A DNA stretch of 64,000 nucleotides from Agarivorans albus (GTDB taxonomy: Bacteria > Pseudomonadota > Gammaproteobacteria > Enterobacterales > Celerinatantimonadaceae). Below the pieces are notes generated by a model. That model was not told the origin of the DNA. It saw only the letters and a list, made by a program, of their open reading frames with translations, and did not search any database. Shown piece by piece: positions 36,016-45,939 of this stretch (position 1 is its first letter; each line of letters begins with the position of its first letter). The stretch is from assembly GCF_019670105.1 (NCBI RefSeq), contig NZ_AP023032.1, positions 32,501 through 96,500 on the forward strand. The letters run 5' to 3'. The position numbers and the translations under genes were made by a program.

Positions 36016-36534
36016 TTATTCGGCTTTTTCTTCCACGCCTTCATTAATTGTTCGGCAGGCTAAAATGAACTCGTGGGCTTCTTTTTTGGTTTCGGCAATT
36101 TTAACGGGCGAGTCCACTACTAGCTCAAATTTGCTCATGTAGATACTGGGTAAGCAAAGGTGGCGCTGGGTCATATCTGCGAAGATATCGATGTTATATA
36201 AAAACTCACCGCTCTCAGAGTAAACATCTAAGGTAGTGCTGCCTAAAAAATCAATTATGAAAGTAGCATTTTGGCTGGCGTCTTCACCGTTGATTCTTGG
36301 TTGCTCACCATCACGACGTTGGTTAATGGTGATGCTTTGCGCGGGTGACCCGCCATCAGCTCTAAAGTGACGTTTTTGAGTAATCGTTTCAGTGTCGCCG
36401 GCAGCACCAGGGAAAGACGTTGCAGGGGGGTAAAAAGTGACAGCGATTTGGCTTCTGGGTTGGTCATCTTCAACAGAACAAGCCATCAATAAAGCAGACA
36501 GTAGCGCAACAACAGCAATACGCGGGGACAACAT
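36016..36534 (-). CDS. lipoprotein, paralogue of the 35426-35929 gene
   Basis: A 172-residue lipoprotein with lipobox SALLMAC (C19). The mature part opens with an acidic linker (SVEDDQPRSQIAVTFYPPATSFP) and ends EAHEFILACRTINEG, matching the neighbouring paralogue. It probably arose by local duplication. No function can be given; both proteins are likely anchored at the outer membrane facing the periplasm. It is the first gene of the pair and is divergent from efpL across about 260 bases. Confidence 0.75.
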   Translation of the reverse strand: MLSPRIAVVALLSALLMACSVEDDQPRSQIAVTFYPPATSFPGAAGDTETITQKRHFRADGGSPAQSITINQRRDGEQPRINGEDASQNATFIIDFLGSTTLDVYSESGEFLYNIDIFADMTQRHLCLPSIYMSKFELVVDSPVKIAETKKEAHEFILACRTINEGVEEKAE

Positions 36535-36793
36535 TTAAACTCCTAAATAAGCAACAAGGCTAACTTTCCTGTTAGCTATTATCGTCCCTGAGTAATTACC
36601 GAGCTTTTTACAGAAAGCGTTTAACAGACGCAAGTGAAACTTTTAATTGTTGGCTAACTATCGGTAATTATTTTAGTTTTTGCGAGATTAATAACACAAA
36701 GCTTACTAATTGCTTAGCTCTAGGTCCGCCAACGGTTGCCTAAAAATCTGTACATGATATTTTCGTTGCACGATTTAGTTAAGGACTTCAGCC

Positions 36794-37366
36794 ATGCCAA
36801 AGGCCAGTGAAATAAAAAAGAATGCCGCCATCGAACATAACGGCAAAGTGTATTTTGTAAAAGACATCGCTAAGTTAACCCCTAGCGGACGTGCTGGTGC
36901 TAGCCTGTACCGTATGCGCTTATACGATGTAGCCACCGGCGCAAAGGCTGACGAAAGCTTTAAAGCCGACGAAATGATTAACCTTGCGGATGTGAGCCGT
37001 CATCAAGTGATGTTTTCTTACATTGATGGTGACGAGTATGTGTTTATGGATAACGAGGACTACACCCCATACAACCTAAACAGCGAAACCATCGCCGATG
37101 AAATCCCTTTTATCACCGAAGATACCGCGGGTATGCAAGTGGTTACCGTAGACGGAGCCCCAGTAGCTGTAGAACTACCTGCCAGTGTTGAGTTGGTTAT
37201 CGTAGAAACTGACCCTTCAATTAAAGGTGCTTCAGCTAGTGCCCGCACCAAGCCTGCTATCTTAAGCACCGGCTTGTCGGTACAGGTGCCTGAATACATC
37301 GCCAGCGGCGAGAAGATTAAGGTAAGCACTGCCGAGAAGAAATTTATGAGTCGCGCAGAGAAGTAA
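36794..37366 (+). CDS. efpL: elongation factor P-like protein
   Basis: A three-domain EF-P paralogue (YeiP type) of 190 residues. EF-P-family proteins bind between P and E sites and relieve ribosome stalling at difficult, mainly proline-rich, sequences. It aligns along its length with E. coli YeiP, including [18 protein letters not shown] and [13 protein letters not shown]. The domain I loop reads [13 protein letters not shown] with R33 at the tip, the unmodified arginine typical of EfpL; EF-P has a modifiable lysine there. It is monocistronic with a strong terminator. Confidence 0.95.
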   Translation: MPKASEIKKNAAIEHNGKVYFVKDIAKLTPSGRAGASLYRMRLYDVATGAKADESFKADEMINLADVSRHQVMFSYIDGDEYVFMDNEDYTPYNLNSETIADEIPFITEDTAGMQVVTVDGAPVAVELPASVELVIVETDPSIKGASASARTKPAILSTGLSVQVPEYIASGEKIKVSTAEKKFMSRAEK

Positions 37367-37392
37367 CTTGCTTTGATGGAAGTTAGGTGGAC

Positions 37393-37417
37393 AAAGCAGC
37401 TTTAGGGCTGCTTTTTT
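37393..37417 (+). terminator. Rho-independent terminator of efpL
   Basis: The 8-bp stem aaagcagc/gctgcttt (37393-37400 with 37407-37414) has a six-base loop and a six-T run at 37412-37417. Confidence 0.88.
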
Positions 37418-37434
37418 GTTTCAAGGAATGAAAT

Positions 37435-38289
37435 GTGAGCAGTGACTGGAGCTTTTCTAGCTCAAAATCTTATCAACTAAAAACAGCATCTATTGGTTTG
37501 GCTTTCTGGCTAGGCTTTAATTTACTAACAGGCTTCATTACCGGAGACAGAAGTTTAGATGACAATTATTTTGTTTTGTTTCTGGTTATTATTTATGTGG
37601 CCATTAAATGCAGTTACAAAGCGGTATTAGTAAATTCTTATCTTACTATTTCACGTTTTGGAATGGTCACCGCATACGTCGATTTGTATAAGCTAGAAAC
37701 TGTTGCTTCTAATAAAAAAGAACTCAACTTGGTGACCATGGATCAGGCGCGTTACAAGCTTAAACTTTCCAAATTACCTGAAAGTTCTCATGTTGATATT
37801 CGTAACTCAATCATACCGCTAGCTGGTGAGCGACAGCCTGTGCCTGCAGCAGTTGTTGGTTTGAAAAAAGATGATAAGCGTCAGCAAGTTATTTCGGTTT
37901 TTGGCGTAGCATTTGGCTTGGTTTTAATTTTTGAAAGTATCAGTTCCATTGGTAACGGTAATCTAAACTTTGCTTCAGAAGGTTCTCGATTAAATGCTCA
38001 GTTAGTTACTTTGTTACACGGGCTTCTTGTTGCCAGCCTATTGATAGGTAATGGGCTGAGTCAGTTTTACGGCAAAACGATCTATCAGCGTATTAAGAGA
38101 GCTAAAGCCAATACCGTTGTATTAATCGCATTTATCTTATTTGGGATCACAGTAGGCCTAAATGAAAACGGTGTGTTCAATCAGCTTGAAAACCCGATAT
38201 TGGCCAATGTTATCGCTATTTCTCTTACTCTAACCTTTGTCGGCCTGTTGGTATTTGCCTATTTTTTAAAGAAAAAGACAGGGGCGTAA
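37435..38289 (+). CDS. hypothetical multi-pass membrane protein
   Basis: A protein of 284 residues with about six hydrophobic segments: about 18-35 and 43-60 at the N-terminus, and four more after residue 150. The part between, about 65-145, is soluble and probably cytoplasmic. I do not recognise a family. It starts with GTG at 37435, with aagga ten bases upstream; nearby ATG codons in the leader run straight into stops. It follows the efpL terminator and precedes a second small membrane protein. Confidence 0.7.
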   Translation: MSSDWSFSSSKSYQLKTASIGLAFWLGFNLLTGFITGDRSLDDNYFVLFLVIIYVAIKCSYKAVLVNSYLTISRFGMVTAYVDLYKLETVASNKKELNLVTMDQARYKLKLSKLPESSHVDIRNSIIPLAGERQPVPAAVVGLKKDDKRQQVISVFGVAFGLVLIFESISSIGNGNLNFASEGSRLNAQLVTLLHGLLVASLLIGNGLSQFYGKTIYQRIKRAKANTVVLIAFILFGITVGLNENGVFNQLENPILANVIAISLTLTFVGLLVFAYFLKKKTGA

Positions 38290-38310
38290 ACTGCTATGAT
38301 CAAAACTAAC

Positions 38311-38356
38311 AACTGTCAGATAAACAAGACCAACGAACTTCTGGTTCTTGGCAGTT
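38311..38356 (+). other. imperfect hairpin after the 37435-38289 gene
   Basis: Outer arms aactg and cagtt enclose caagacca and tggttcttg, which pair with one bulge. There is no T-run. It lies between two membrane-protein genes and may separate their transcripts. Confidence 0.35.
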
Positions 38357-38371
38357 AGGACTGTTTGTTAA

Positions 38372-38683
38372 ATGAAGAAACTAAGTCGCATCGTAAAGTT
38401 TCTAGCTATTTTACTTTGCGGTTATTTTGTTTTGTATCAGCTATACGGTGCTGGTGTTTACGGAGAGATCGCCGCAAGAGGAGTAAATCCGGATATTAAA
38501 TCAAGTCCATTTAAGTTTTGGTTGGTCGTTTCTGTATATATTCTGATTTTAGCTGTAGTTCTGTTATTGCTTGGTTTGAGCATTGGTGGGGATATAAATC
38601 GTAGATTCAAAAAGTATGGTGGAAGTTATAGTTTGAAAACTGCCCTACATGTCTTTAAGGACGTTTTTAGTAAAGATAAATAG
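38372..38683 (+). CDS. small membrane protein, unknown
   Basis: A 103-residue protein with two hydrophobic helices (about 8-27 and 48-73) and a basic C-terminal tail. The segment between the helices (GEIAARGVNPDIKSSPFKFW) is probably periplasmic. No family recognised and no clear ribosome-binding site, so the start is uncertain. It lies 82 bases after the previous membrane-protein gene. After it, 38684-38877 is non-coding up to the prpE stop codon and contains one imperfect hairpin near 38816-38843. Confidence 0.6.
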   Translation: MKKLSRIVKFLAILLCGYFVLYQLYGAGVYGEIAARGVNPDIKSSPFKFWLVVSVYILILAVVLLLLGLSIGGDINRRFKKYGGSYSLKTALHVFKDVFSKDK

Positions 38684-38877
38684 TAAGCCGTGAAGATTCA
38701 AACGCCAGTATGGATTTGGCTTTGCGTAGATAATGCTCATTTAGTTATGGAGCTTTAGCTTAGGCAGCTCCATATGCAGGCTATCCCGGAACACCTTTGT
38801 ATAAGCTGAAAGCTTAAACTCACTTTTACTTAGAAATGAGTTTAAAGCTAATCAACTAAACTGCTCTCTTCAAATGA

Positions 38878-40764
38878 CTAAATCATCGTCCTACCTTGGC
38901 GCATCAGCTCTTCAATTTCGCCTAAGCTGGCTGGGTCGTCGATGGTGGACGGGATGGCGTATTCTTCGCCGTCGGCCAGTTGACGCAACGTTCGGCGGAG
39001 GATTTTTCCGGAGCGGGTTTTAGGCAAACGCTGCACGATAATGGCTTGTTTAAAGCAGGCTAAAGGGCCAATTTCATTACGTACTTTTTGTACCAGTTCT
39101 TTGGATACCTCTTGCTCACTTTGTTGCACGCCGTCTTTAAGCACCACTAAGCCAAAGGGCACTTGGCCTTTTAGGTCGTCGTGGCTGCCAATAACCGCGC
39201 ACTCGGCTACCGCGGGGTGGGCGCCAACCACTTCTTCCATTTCACCAGTTGATAAACGGTGACCTGCTACGTTAATAACATCGTCGATTCGGCCCATTAC
39301 AAACAGGTAATCATCTTCATCAATGTATCCGCCATCACCAGAGACATAGTAACCGGGGAACTGTTTTAAATAGGCCGATTCAAACCTCGCTTGGTCTCCC
39401 CAAACGGTAGGCAAACAACCGGGCGGTAGCGGCAGTTTTATGGCGATAAAGCCTTGTGCCATTGGGCCACACTCGTCGCCCATTTCATCCAAAATAGTGA
39501 CTTGGTAGCCGGGTAGGGCTTTGGTGGCGCTGCCGGCTTTAACTGGCATACGCTCTAAGCCCAGAGGATTACCTGCAATTGCCCAGCCGGTTTCAGTTTG
39601 CCACCAGTGGTCGGTCACTGGTTTGTCGGTTTTGTTGATGGTCCATTCCAATGTTGGTGGGTCTAAACGTTCGCCCGCCATGAAGATGTCTTGCAGCTGG
39701 CTTAAGTCGTAATCCTTAACCAACGCGCCATCGGGATCTTCTTTTTTAATCGCGCGAAAGGCAGTGGGGGCGGCAAACAATACTTTTACTTTGTGCTCGC
39801 TAGCAACCCGCCAAAATGCACCAGCATCGGGAGTGCGCACTGGTTTGCCTTCGTACAAGATGGTGGTGCAGCCGTAAATCAACGGAGCGTAAACGATGTA
39901 TGAGTGACCCACTACCCAGCCTACATCGGAGGCCGCCCAAAATACATCACCGGGTTTTACGTTGTACACCGCTTGCATCGAGTAGTTCATCGCAACCGCG
40001 TGGCCGCCGTTGTCGCGCACTACACCTTTGGGTTTGCCGGTGGTGCCAGAGGTATACAAAATGTATAGCGGATCGGTGGCGTCTACTGGCACGCAATCAG
40101 CCGGCTCAGCTTGCTGTTGCAGTGCTTGCCAATCTAGATATTGCTGATTAAATTCAACCGCTTGCTGAGGGCGTTGCCATACTAATACTGGGGTAGTCAT
40201 CTGTTGGCTTTGCTCTAAAGCCAGGCTTACCATGGGCATGTAGTTAATGACTTTGGCGCCTTCCAGCCCGCAGCTGGCGGTAAGAATTACTTTAGGTTGG
40301 GCGTCGTCTATGCGAACCGCCAACTCTTGCGCAGCAAAGCCACCAAATACTACCGAGTGAATCGCTCCAAGGCGTGCACAAGCTAGCATGGCGATGGCAG
40401 CTTGAGGGATCATTGGCATATACAGCACCACTCGGTCGCCTTTAGTGACGCCTTGGGCCGCTAACATACCAGCGGTGCTGGATACTTCATCACGCAATTG
40501 TGCGTAAGTGAATTGTTGTTTTTGTTCGGCTACTGGCGAGTCATAAATAAGCGCAGTTTGCTCCGCTCGGCCATTTTCACAATGGTAATCCAGCGCCAAA
40601 TATGCGGTGTTCATGCTGCCGCCTTTAAACCAGCGATAATTGCCGTGTTCATCTTGGCTAAGTGCTTGTTCTGGTGGGCTATACCAAGCCAGTTGTTGGG
40701 CTTGCTCTAACCAAAACTGTTCAGGTTGTTGTTTGGCGTGGTCTGCTTGTTGCTGATAACTCAT
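38878..40764 (-). CDS. prpE: propionyl-CoA synthetase
   Basis: An AMP-forming acyl-CoA synthetase of 628 residues that activates propionate to propionyl-CoA for the methylcitrate cycle. P-loop YTSGTTGKPKGVVRD, the A5-type motif WWQTETGW, and the C-terminal catalytic lysine in LPKTRSGKILRRTLR, the target of acetylation control in this family, are visible. The length and the linker YGCTTILYEGKPVRTPDAGAFWRV separate it from acetyl-CoA synthetase. It is the last gene of the prp operon. ATG 40764 was chosen because gaggag lies six bases upstream; the frame is open 13 codons further. Confidence 0.93.
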   Translation of the reverse strand: MSYQQQADHAKQQPEQFWLEQAQQLAWYSPPEQALSQDEHGNYRWFKGGSMNTAYLALDYHCENGRAEQTALIYDSPVAEQKQQFTYAQLRDEVSSTAGMLAAQGVTKGDRVVLYMPMIPQAAIAMLACARLGAIHSVVFGGFAAQELAVRIDDAQPKVILTASCGLEGAKVINYMPMVSLALEQSQQMTTPVLVWQRPQQAVEFNQQYLDWQALQQQAEPADCVPVDATDPLYILYTSGTTGKPKGVVRDNGGHAVAMNYSMQAVYNVKPGDVFWAASDVGWVVGHSYIVYAPLIYGCTTILYEGKPVRTPDAGAFWRVASEHKVKVLFAAPTAFRAIKKEDPDGALVKDYDLSQLQDIFMAGERLDPPTLEWTINKTDKPVTDHWWQTETGWAIAGNPLGLERMPVKAGSATKALPGYQVTILDEMGDECGPMAQGFIAIKLPLPPGCLPTVWGDQARFESAYLKQFPGYYVSGDGGYIDEDDYLFVMGRIDDVINVAGHRLSTGEMEEVVGAHPAVAECAVIGSHDDLKGQVPFGLVVLKDGVQQSEQEVSKELVQKVRNEIGPLACFKQAIIVQRLPKTRSGKILRRTLRQLADGEEYAIPSTIDDPASLGEIEELMRQGRTMI

Positions 40765-40846
40765 AATATGCTCCTCGTCCCTAAGCTGTTTACCACTTGG
40801 CAAGGGGAATTTTTTATTAGGCTTTGCTTCGGTTACCTTAGGTAAC

Positions 40847-42025
40847 TTAAAAGCTGTTGCTGGGCACGCGTACCCAACCTTCCATTAGTATTCTGGCGCT
40901 GCGACTCATGCTTACTTTGGTCACTTGCCATTGCTGGTTAACTTGTTGAGCTTGTGCGCCAACTTTAAGGCTGCCCGAGGGGTGGCCAAAACGCACTACC
41001 TCGCGCTCGCCGCCGCCAGCAGCTTGATTTACCAAAGTGCCGGGAATAGCTGCCGCTGTGCCAATGGCTACTGCTGCGGTACCCATCATGGCGTGGTGTA
41101 ACTTACCCATAGATAAAGCGCGTACACATAAATCGTTGTCTTCTGCTTTAATCTGTTTGCCGCTGGAACTCTGATAGTTTTGCGATTTGGCAACAAAGGC
41201 GACTTTGGGTGTATGTTGGCGTTGAGCGGCTTGTTCCAGTGAGTCTATTAAGCCCATTTTGAGTGCACCATGGGCGCGAATGCTTTCAAACATGGCTAAG
41301 GCTTTTTCATCATTATTAATGTCTTCTTGTAGCTCTACGCCGCTGTAACCAAGCTGCTTGGCATCAACAAAAATCGTAGGGATGCCGGCGTTAATCATGG
41401 TGGCTTGCAGGCTACCCACTCCCGGAACCTCTAATTGTTCGCATAAGTTACCAGTAGGAAATAAGGCTCCTTCGCCATCGGCTGGGTCAATGAAGTCAAT
41501 TTGCACTTCGGCAGCTGGAAAGGTCACGCCATCTAATTCAAAGTCGCCACACTCTTGCACCTCGCCATTAAGCATAGGTACATGAGCAACAATGGTTTTT
41601 TGAATATTGGCTTGCCAAATGCGGATGTTGGCAAGGCCATTTTGTGGCAGAGTAGCGGCATCTACCAAGCCTGCGTTAATGGCAAAAGCGCCCACAGCAG
41701 CGGTTAAGTTGCCGCAGTTGCCACTCCAATCCACAAAGGCCTTGTCGATAGCAACTTGGCCAAACAGGTAATCGACATGGTGATTAGGCTGCTGGCTTTT
41801 CGCTAGAATTACCGTTTTGCTGGTGCTTGACGTAGCGCCACCCATGCCATCAATTTGTTTGGCGTAAGGGTCGGGGCTGCCTATCACTCGTAACAACAAG
41901 TTGTCACGTGCCTCACCAGCTTGCTGCGCAGCTTTGGGTAAGTCATCAAGCTTAAAAAACACCCCTTTACTGGTGCCGCCACGCATATAGGTGGCAGCAA
42001 TGCGTTGTTGCTTAATTTGGCTCAT
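40847..42025 (-). CDS. prpF: aconitate isomerase-like protein PrpF
   Basis: A PrpF-family protein of 392 residues. With AcnD it replaces PrpD in many bacteria: AcnD makes 2-methyl-trans-aconitate and PrpF isomerises it to the cis form. The family opening IAATYMRGGTSKGVFFKLDDLP, the active-site region DWSGNCGNLTAAVGAFAI with the general-base cysteine, and the C-terminal GGEREVVRFGHPSG are present. It lies eight bases after acnD and 82 before prpE on the minus strand. Confidence 0.93.
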   Translation of the reverse strand: MSQIKQQRIAATYMRGGTSKGVFFKLDDLPKAAQQAGEARDNLLLRVIGSPDPYAKQIDGMGGATSSTSKTVILAKSQQPNHHVDYLFGQVAIDKAFVDWSGNCGNLTAAVGAFAINAGLVDAATLPQNGLANIRIWQANIQKTIVAHVPMLNGEVQECGDFELDGVTFPAAEVQIDFIDPADGEGALFPTGNLCEQLEVPGVGSLQATMINAGIPTIFVDAKQLGYSGVELQEDINNDEKALAMFESIRAHGALKMGLIDSLEQAAQRQHTPKVAFVAKSQNYQSSSGKQIKAEDNDLCVRALSMGKLHHAMMGTAAVAIGTAAAIPGTLVNQAAGGGEREVVRFGHPSGSLKVGAQAQQVNQQWQVTKVSMSRSARILMEGWVRVPSNSF

Positions 42026-42033
42026 GCTGCCTC

Positions 42034-44622
42034 CTATTGGCTATTTTCAAGAAAGTCTTGAGCGAAGCGCTGTAATACTCCACCGGCTTGATAAACCGAG
42101 ACTTCTTCGGCGGTGTCTAAGCGACAAACTACCGGTAAGTCGATGCGTTCGCCGCTGGTGCGAGTAATCACTAAAGTAAGCAATTCGCCCGGTGCAGGTG
42201 TACCAATTACATCGAAGGTTTCGCTGCCATCTATGCGGTAGCTATGGCGGTTGTTACCCTTGGTAAATTCCAGCGGTAATACACCCATGCCCACTAAATT
42301 GGTACGGTGAATTCGCTCGAAGCCTTCGGCCACAATTACCTCAACGCCTGCAAGGCGAACCCCTTTGGCAGCCCAGTCGCGAGACGAGCCTTGGCCATAG
42401 TCAGCACCTGCCACAATGATTAATGGTTGCTTACGCTGCATGTAGGTTTCTATGGCCTCCCACATGCGCATTACTTTGCCTTCGGGCTCTACTCTCGCTA
42501 GAGAACCTTGCTTAACCTTGCCGCTTTCTTTCACCATTTCGTTGAACAGCTTAGGGTTGGCAAAGGTGGCGCGTTGTGCAGTTAAATGGTCACCGCGGTG
42601 AGTGGCGTAGGAGTTAAAATCTTCTTCCGGTAAACCCATCTTATCGAGATAAGCGCCAGCGGCGCTGTCTAGCATAATCGCGTTCGACGGGGATAAATGG
42701 TCGGTGGTGATGTTATCCCCCAATACCGCCAACGGGCGCATGCCTTGTAAGCTTCGCTCGCCAGCCAAGGCTCCTTCCCAGTAGGGAGGGCGGCGAATAT
42801 AGGTGCTTTGTGGCCGCCATTCATAGAGAGGAGAACTGGCACTGCCATAATCGACTTTTAGGTCGAACATTGGTTGGTACACTTGGCGAAATTGCTCGGG
42901 TTTAACGCTTTGTTTAACCACTGCATCTATTTCTTCGTCACTTGGCCAAATATCTTTTAGGGTAATTGGCTTACCTTGGCTGTCGTGGCCTAATGCGTCT
43001 TTTTCAATATCAAAACGAATAGTGCCGGCAATGGCATAAGCCACAACCAAAGGTGGCGATGCCAAAAAGGCTTGCTTTGCGTAGGGGTGAATACGGCCGT
43101 CGAAGTTACGATTGCCCGATAGCACCGCGGTGGCGTAAAGGTCTCGTTCAATCACTTCTTGCTGAATCTTTGGATCGAGCGCACCGCTCATGCCGTTACA
43201 GGTAGTACAGGCAAATCCCACAATGCCAAAACCCAGTTGCTCTAGTTCGGCCAACAAATTGGCATCTTCTAAATATAGTTGTACTGCTTTTGAGCCAGGT
43301 GCGAGGGAGGTTTTCACCCAAGGTTTGCGGCTTAAACCTAATTGATTGGCTTTACTCGCTAATAAACCTGCGGCAATAACGTTGCGTGGGTTAGAGGTAT
43401 TGGTACAGCTGGTGATAGCGGCAATAATACACGCGCCATCGGGCATTATGCCGTCAAGCTGTGGTACCGGTGAAGCAATGCCTTGGCTAGCTAAATCGCT
43501 GGTGGCTACCCGACGATGCGGATTGGACGGCCCTGCGATATTGCGGCCAACGCTGGATAGGTCGAAGTGTAACACGCGTTCGTATTCGGCCTGTTGTAAG
43601 TCATCAGCCCATAGGCCAGTGGTTTTGGCGTAGTTTTCTACTAAGGCTATTTGCTCGGCCTCTCGCCCTGTGAGTTTAAGGTAGTCGAGAGTATTGTTGT
43701 CGATGTAAAACATGGCAGCGGTTGCGCCAAATTCTGGAGTCATGTTGGAGATCGTGGCGCGGTCGCCCAAGCTTAGCTGCGCAGCCCCCTCACCATAAAA
43801 CTCTAAGTAGCTAGACACTACCCCTTGCTCACGCAAGAACTCGGTAATGGCCAGTACAATGTCGGTGGCGGTAATGCCAGCTTGGCGCAGGCCAGTTAGT
43901 TTTACGCCAATAATGTCGGGTAAACGCATGTAAGATGCGCGCCCAAGCATCACGTTTTCGGCTTCTAATCCGCCTACGCCAATAGCAATGACCCCTAAGG
44001 CATCTACGTGCGGAGTATGGCTGTCGGTGCCCACTAATGTATCGGGAAAGGCCACACCATCACGCGCTTGAATCACCGGCGACATTTTTTCCAGATTGAT
44101 TTGATGCATGATGCCGTTACCTGGCGGAATAACATCTACATTTTCAAAGGCGGTTTTACACCAGTTGATAAAATGGAAGCGGTCATCATTGCGGCGATCT
44201 TCAATGGCGCGGTTTTTTTCAAAAGCATCAGCTTCAAAGCCGGCATGCTCTACTGCTAAGGAGTGGTCAACAATTAGCTGGGTGGGCACCACAGGGTTTA
44301 CCTTGGCGGGATCGCCGCCTTTATCGGCAATGGCGTCTCGCAAGCCAGCTAAATCGACCAAGGCGGTTTGGCCAAGAATGTCGTGGCAGACTACGCGAGC
44401 TGGGTACCACGGAAAATCTAAGTCGCGTTTGCGCTTAATGATTTGGCTAAGCGCAGCATTAAGTTGCTCGGGGGGGCAACGGCGTACCAGGTTTTCGGCC
44501 AGCACCCGCGAGGTATAAGGCAGGCCAGCGTAGGCACCAGCTTGAATGGCTTCTACTGCCGCACGAGTATCAAAATAGTCGAGTTGGCTATTGGCTAGAG
44601 GTTTGCGGTATTCGGTATTCAT
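42034..44622 (-). CDS. acnD: Fe/S-dependent 2-methylcitrate dehydratase
   Basis: An aconitase-family enzyme of 862 residues that dehydrates 2-methylcitrate. The three iron-sulfur ligands are in SCTNTSNP and CTTCNGMSG. The swivel domain has GADYGQGSSRDWAAKG and GFERIHRTNLVGMGVLPLEF. It is placed between prpC and prpF, which separates it from housekeeping aconitase. The frame opens at 44670, but the family begins at MNTEYRKPL, so ATG 44622 was chosen, with a weak ggaaa site. It lies 61 bases after prpC. Confidence 0.93.
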   Translation of the reverse strand: MNTEYRKPLANSQLDYFDTRAAVEAIQAGAYAGLPYTSRVLAENLVRRCPPEQLNAALSQIIKRKRDLDFPWYPARVVCHDILGQTALVDLAGLRDAIADKGGDPAKVNPVVPTQLIVDHSLAVEHAGFEADAFEKNRAIEDRRNDDRFHFINWCKTAFENVDVIPPGNGIMHQINLEKMSPVIQARDGVAFPDTLVGTDSHTPHVDALGVIAIGVGGLEAENVMLGRASYMRLPDIIGVKLTGLRQAGITATDIVLAITEFLREQGVVSSYLEFYGEGAAQLSLGDRATISNMTPEFGATAAMFYIDNNTLDYLKLTGREAEQIALVENYAKTTGLWADDLQQAEYERVLHFDLSSVGRNIAGPSNPHRRVATSDLASQGIASPVPQLDGIMPDGACIIAAITSCTNTSNPRNVIAAGLLASKANQLGLSRKPWVKTSLAPGSKAVQLYLEDANLLAELEQLGFGIVGFACTTCNGMSGALDPKIQQEVIERDLYATAVLSGNRNFDGRIHPYAKQAFLASPPLVVAYAIAGTIRFDIEKDALGHDSQGKPITLKDIWPSDEEIDAVVKQSVKPEQFRQVYQPMFDLKVDYGSASSPLYEWRPQSTYIRRPPYWEGALAGERSLQGMRPLAVLGDNITTDHLSPSNAIMLDSAAGAYLDKMGLPEEDFNSYATHRGDHLTAQRATFANPKLFNEMVKESGKVKQGSLARVEPEGKVMRMWEAIETYMQRKQPLIIVAGADYGQGSSRDWAAKGVRLAGVEVIVAEGFERIHRTNLVGMGVLPLEFTKGNNRHSYRIDGSETFDVIGTPAPGELLTLVITRTSGERIDLPVVCRLDTAEEVSVYQAGGVLQRFAQDFLENSQ

Positions 44623-44683
44623 AAGCGTTTCCACAGCAAAAAGGGAAGGCAGTGGAGCACCATGCTCCACTTACTGGCAAAAA

Positions 44684-45811
44684 CTAGTCGCGCTGCTCTA
44701 GCGGTATATAGCTGCGAGGCTCGCTACCGGTGTAGTCGGCGCTGGGGCGAATAATCCGGTTATTAGCACGCTGTTCCATAATGTGTGCAGCCCAGCCACT
44801 TACCCGCGAGCAAACAAAAATTGGCGTAAACAGTGGCGTGGGAATATTCATGAAGTGATAAGCGCTGGCATGGAAAAAGTCTGCGTTACAAAACAGCTCT
44901 TTTTCGCGCCACATTACCGCTTCTACGCGCTCGGATACGGCGTAAAGGTGCTGATCGCCAGTGGCTTCGCTTAACTTTTTCGACCAGGCTTTAATCAGCG
45001 CGTTACGTGGATCGCTGGTGCGATAAATGGCATGACCAAAACCCATGATTTTATCTTTTCGAGCTAACATGGCCATGATTTCAGTTTCAGCTTGTTCAGC
45101 GCTGGTCCAATTTTCAATCATTGCCATGGCGGCCTCGTTGGCGCCACCATGTAACGGCCCACGTAATGCACCAATCGCACCCGAAACAGCAGAGTGAATA
45201 TCGGAAAGGGTTGAGGCAATCACTCGGCCAGTAAAAGTGGAGGCGTTAAATTCATGCTCAGCGTATAGAATCAGTGAGCATTGCATTACTTGTTCATGTA
45301 GCGGATCGGCAGGTTGGCCATGCAATAATTCTAAGAAATGCCCAGCAATAGACTTAGCCGAACTTTGGGTGGAGATACGCACGCCGTCGTGACTAAATCG
45401 ATACCAGTAACAGATAATGCCCGGCAAGGTCGCTAATAAACGATCAGTGTGTTGCTGTTGCTCTGCAAAGCTGGCTTCGGTTTCCAAGTTACCCAGCATA
45501 GAAACCCCAGTGCGCATAACATCCATTGGGTGAGCATCTGCAGGAATAAGCTCTAATACCGCTTTAAGCGCATCGGGCAATTCACGTAGATTGTGCAAGG
45601 TGTCGTGATACGCAGCTAGTTGGTCGCGATTAGGTAGCTCGCCATGAAATAACAAATAAGCCACTTCTTCAAAGGTTGCTTGCTCGGCCAACTCACTAAT
45701 GTCGTAACCACAATAGGTAAGCCCAGAACCACTTTGGCCAACTGTACATAATTTGGTTTCGCCTGCGCTTTGGCCGCGTAAGCCTGCGCCTCCTAAAGCT
45801 TTTTGTACCAT
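44684..45811 (-). CDS. prpC: 2-methylcitrate synthase
   Basis: A citrate-synthase-family enzyme of 375 residues that condenses propionyl-CoA and oxaloacetate into 2-methylcitrate. It is the short (type II) form: N-terminal GLRGQSAGETKLCTVG, then GPLHGGANEAAM with the first catalytic histidine, MGFGHAIYRTSDPR with the second, and the aspartate in CNADFFHAS. The frame is open to 45925, but ggagaa precedes ATG 45811 and the PrpC family starts there. It lies 128 bases after prpB, the widest gap in the operon. Confidence 0.93.
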   Translation of the reverse strand: MVQKALGGAGLRGQSAGETKLCTVGQSGSGLTYCGYDISELAEQATFEEVAYLLFHGELPNRDQLAAYHDTLHNLRELPDALKAVLELIPADAHPMDVMRTGVSMLGNLETEASFAEQQQHTDRLLATLPGIICYWYRFSHDGVRISTQSSAKSIAGHFLELLHGQPADPLHEQVMQCSLILYAEHEFNASTFTGRVIASTLSDIHSAVSGAIGALRGPLHGGANEAAMAMIENWTSAEQAETEIMAMLARKDKIMGFGHAIYRTSDPRNALIKAWSKKLSEATGDQHLYAVSERVEAVMWREKELFCNADFFHASAYHFMNIPTPLFTPIFVCSRVSGWAAHIMEQRANNRIIRPSADYTGSEPRSYIPLEQRD

Positions 45812-45939
45812 GATGTTCTCCTTCATTCCTTTGGTTAACAAGCGTGGCGTCTGATGCGCGTATTTTTGGCTTGTTAATAGTGGCTTAGCCGCTAAATCTT
45901 GGTTTGGCTGGCTAAGTCCGTTCACGTAGTTAGGGTTTA

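Noticed and set aside
40498-44518. Plus-strand frames opposite prpE, prpF and acnD
   Set aside because: Antisense shadows of well-conserved enzymes.
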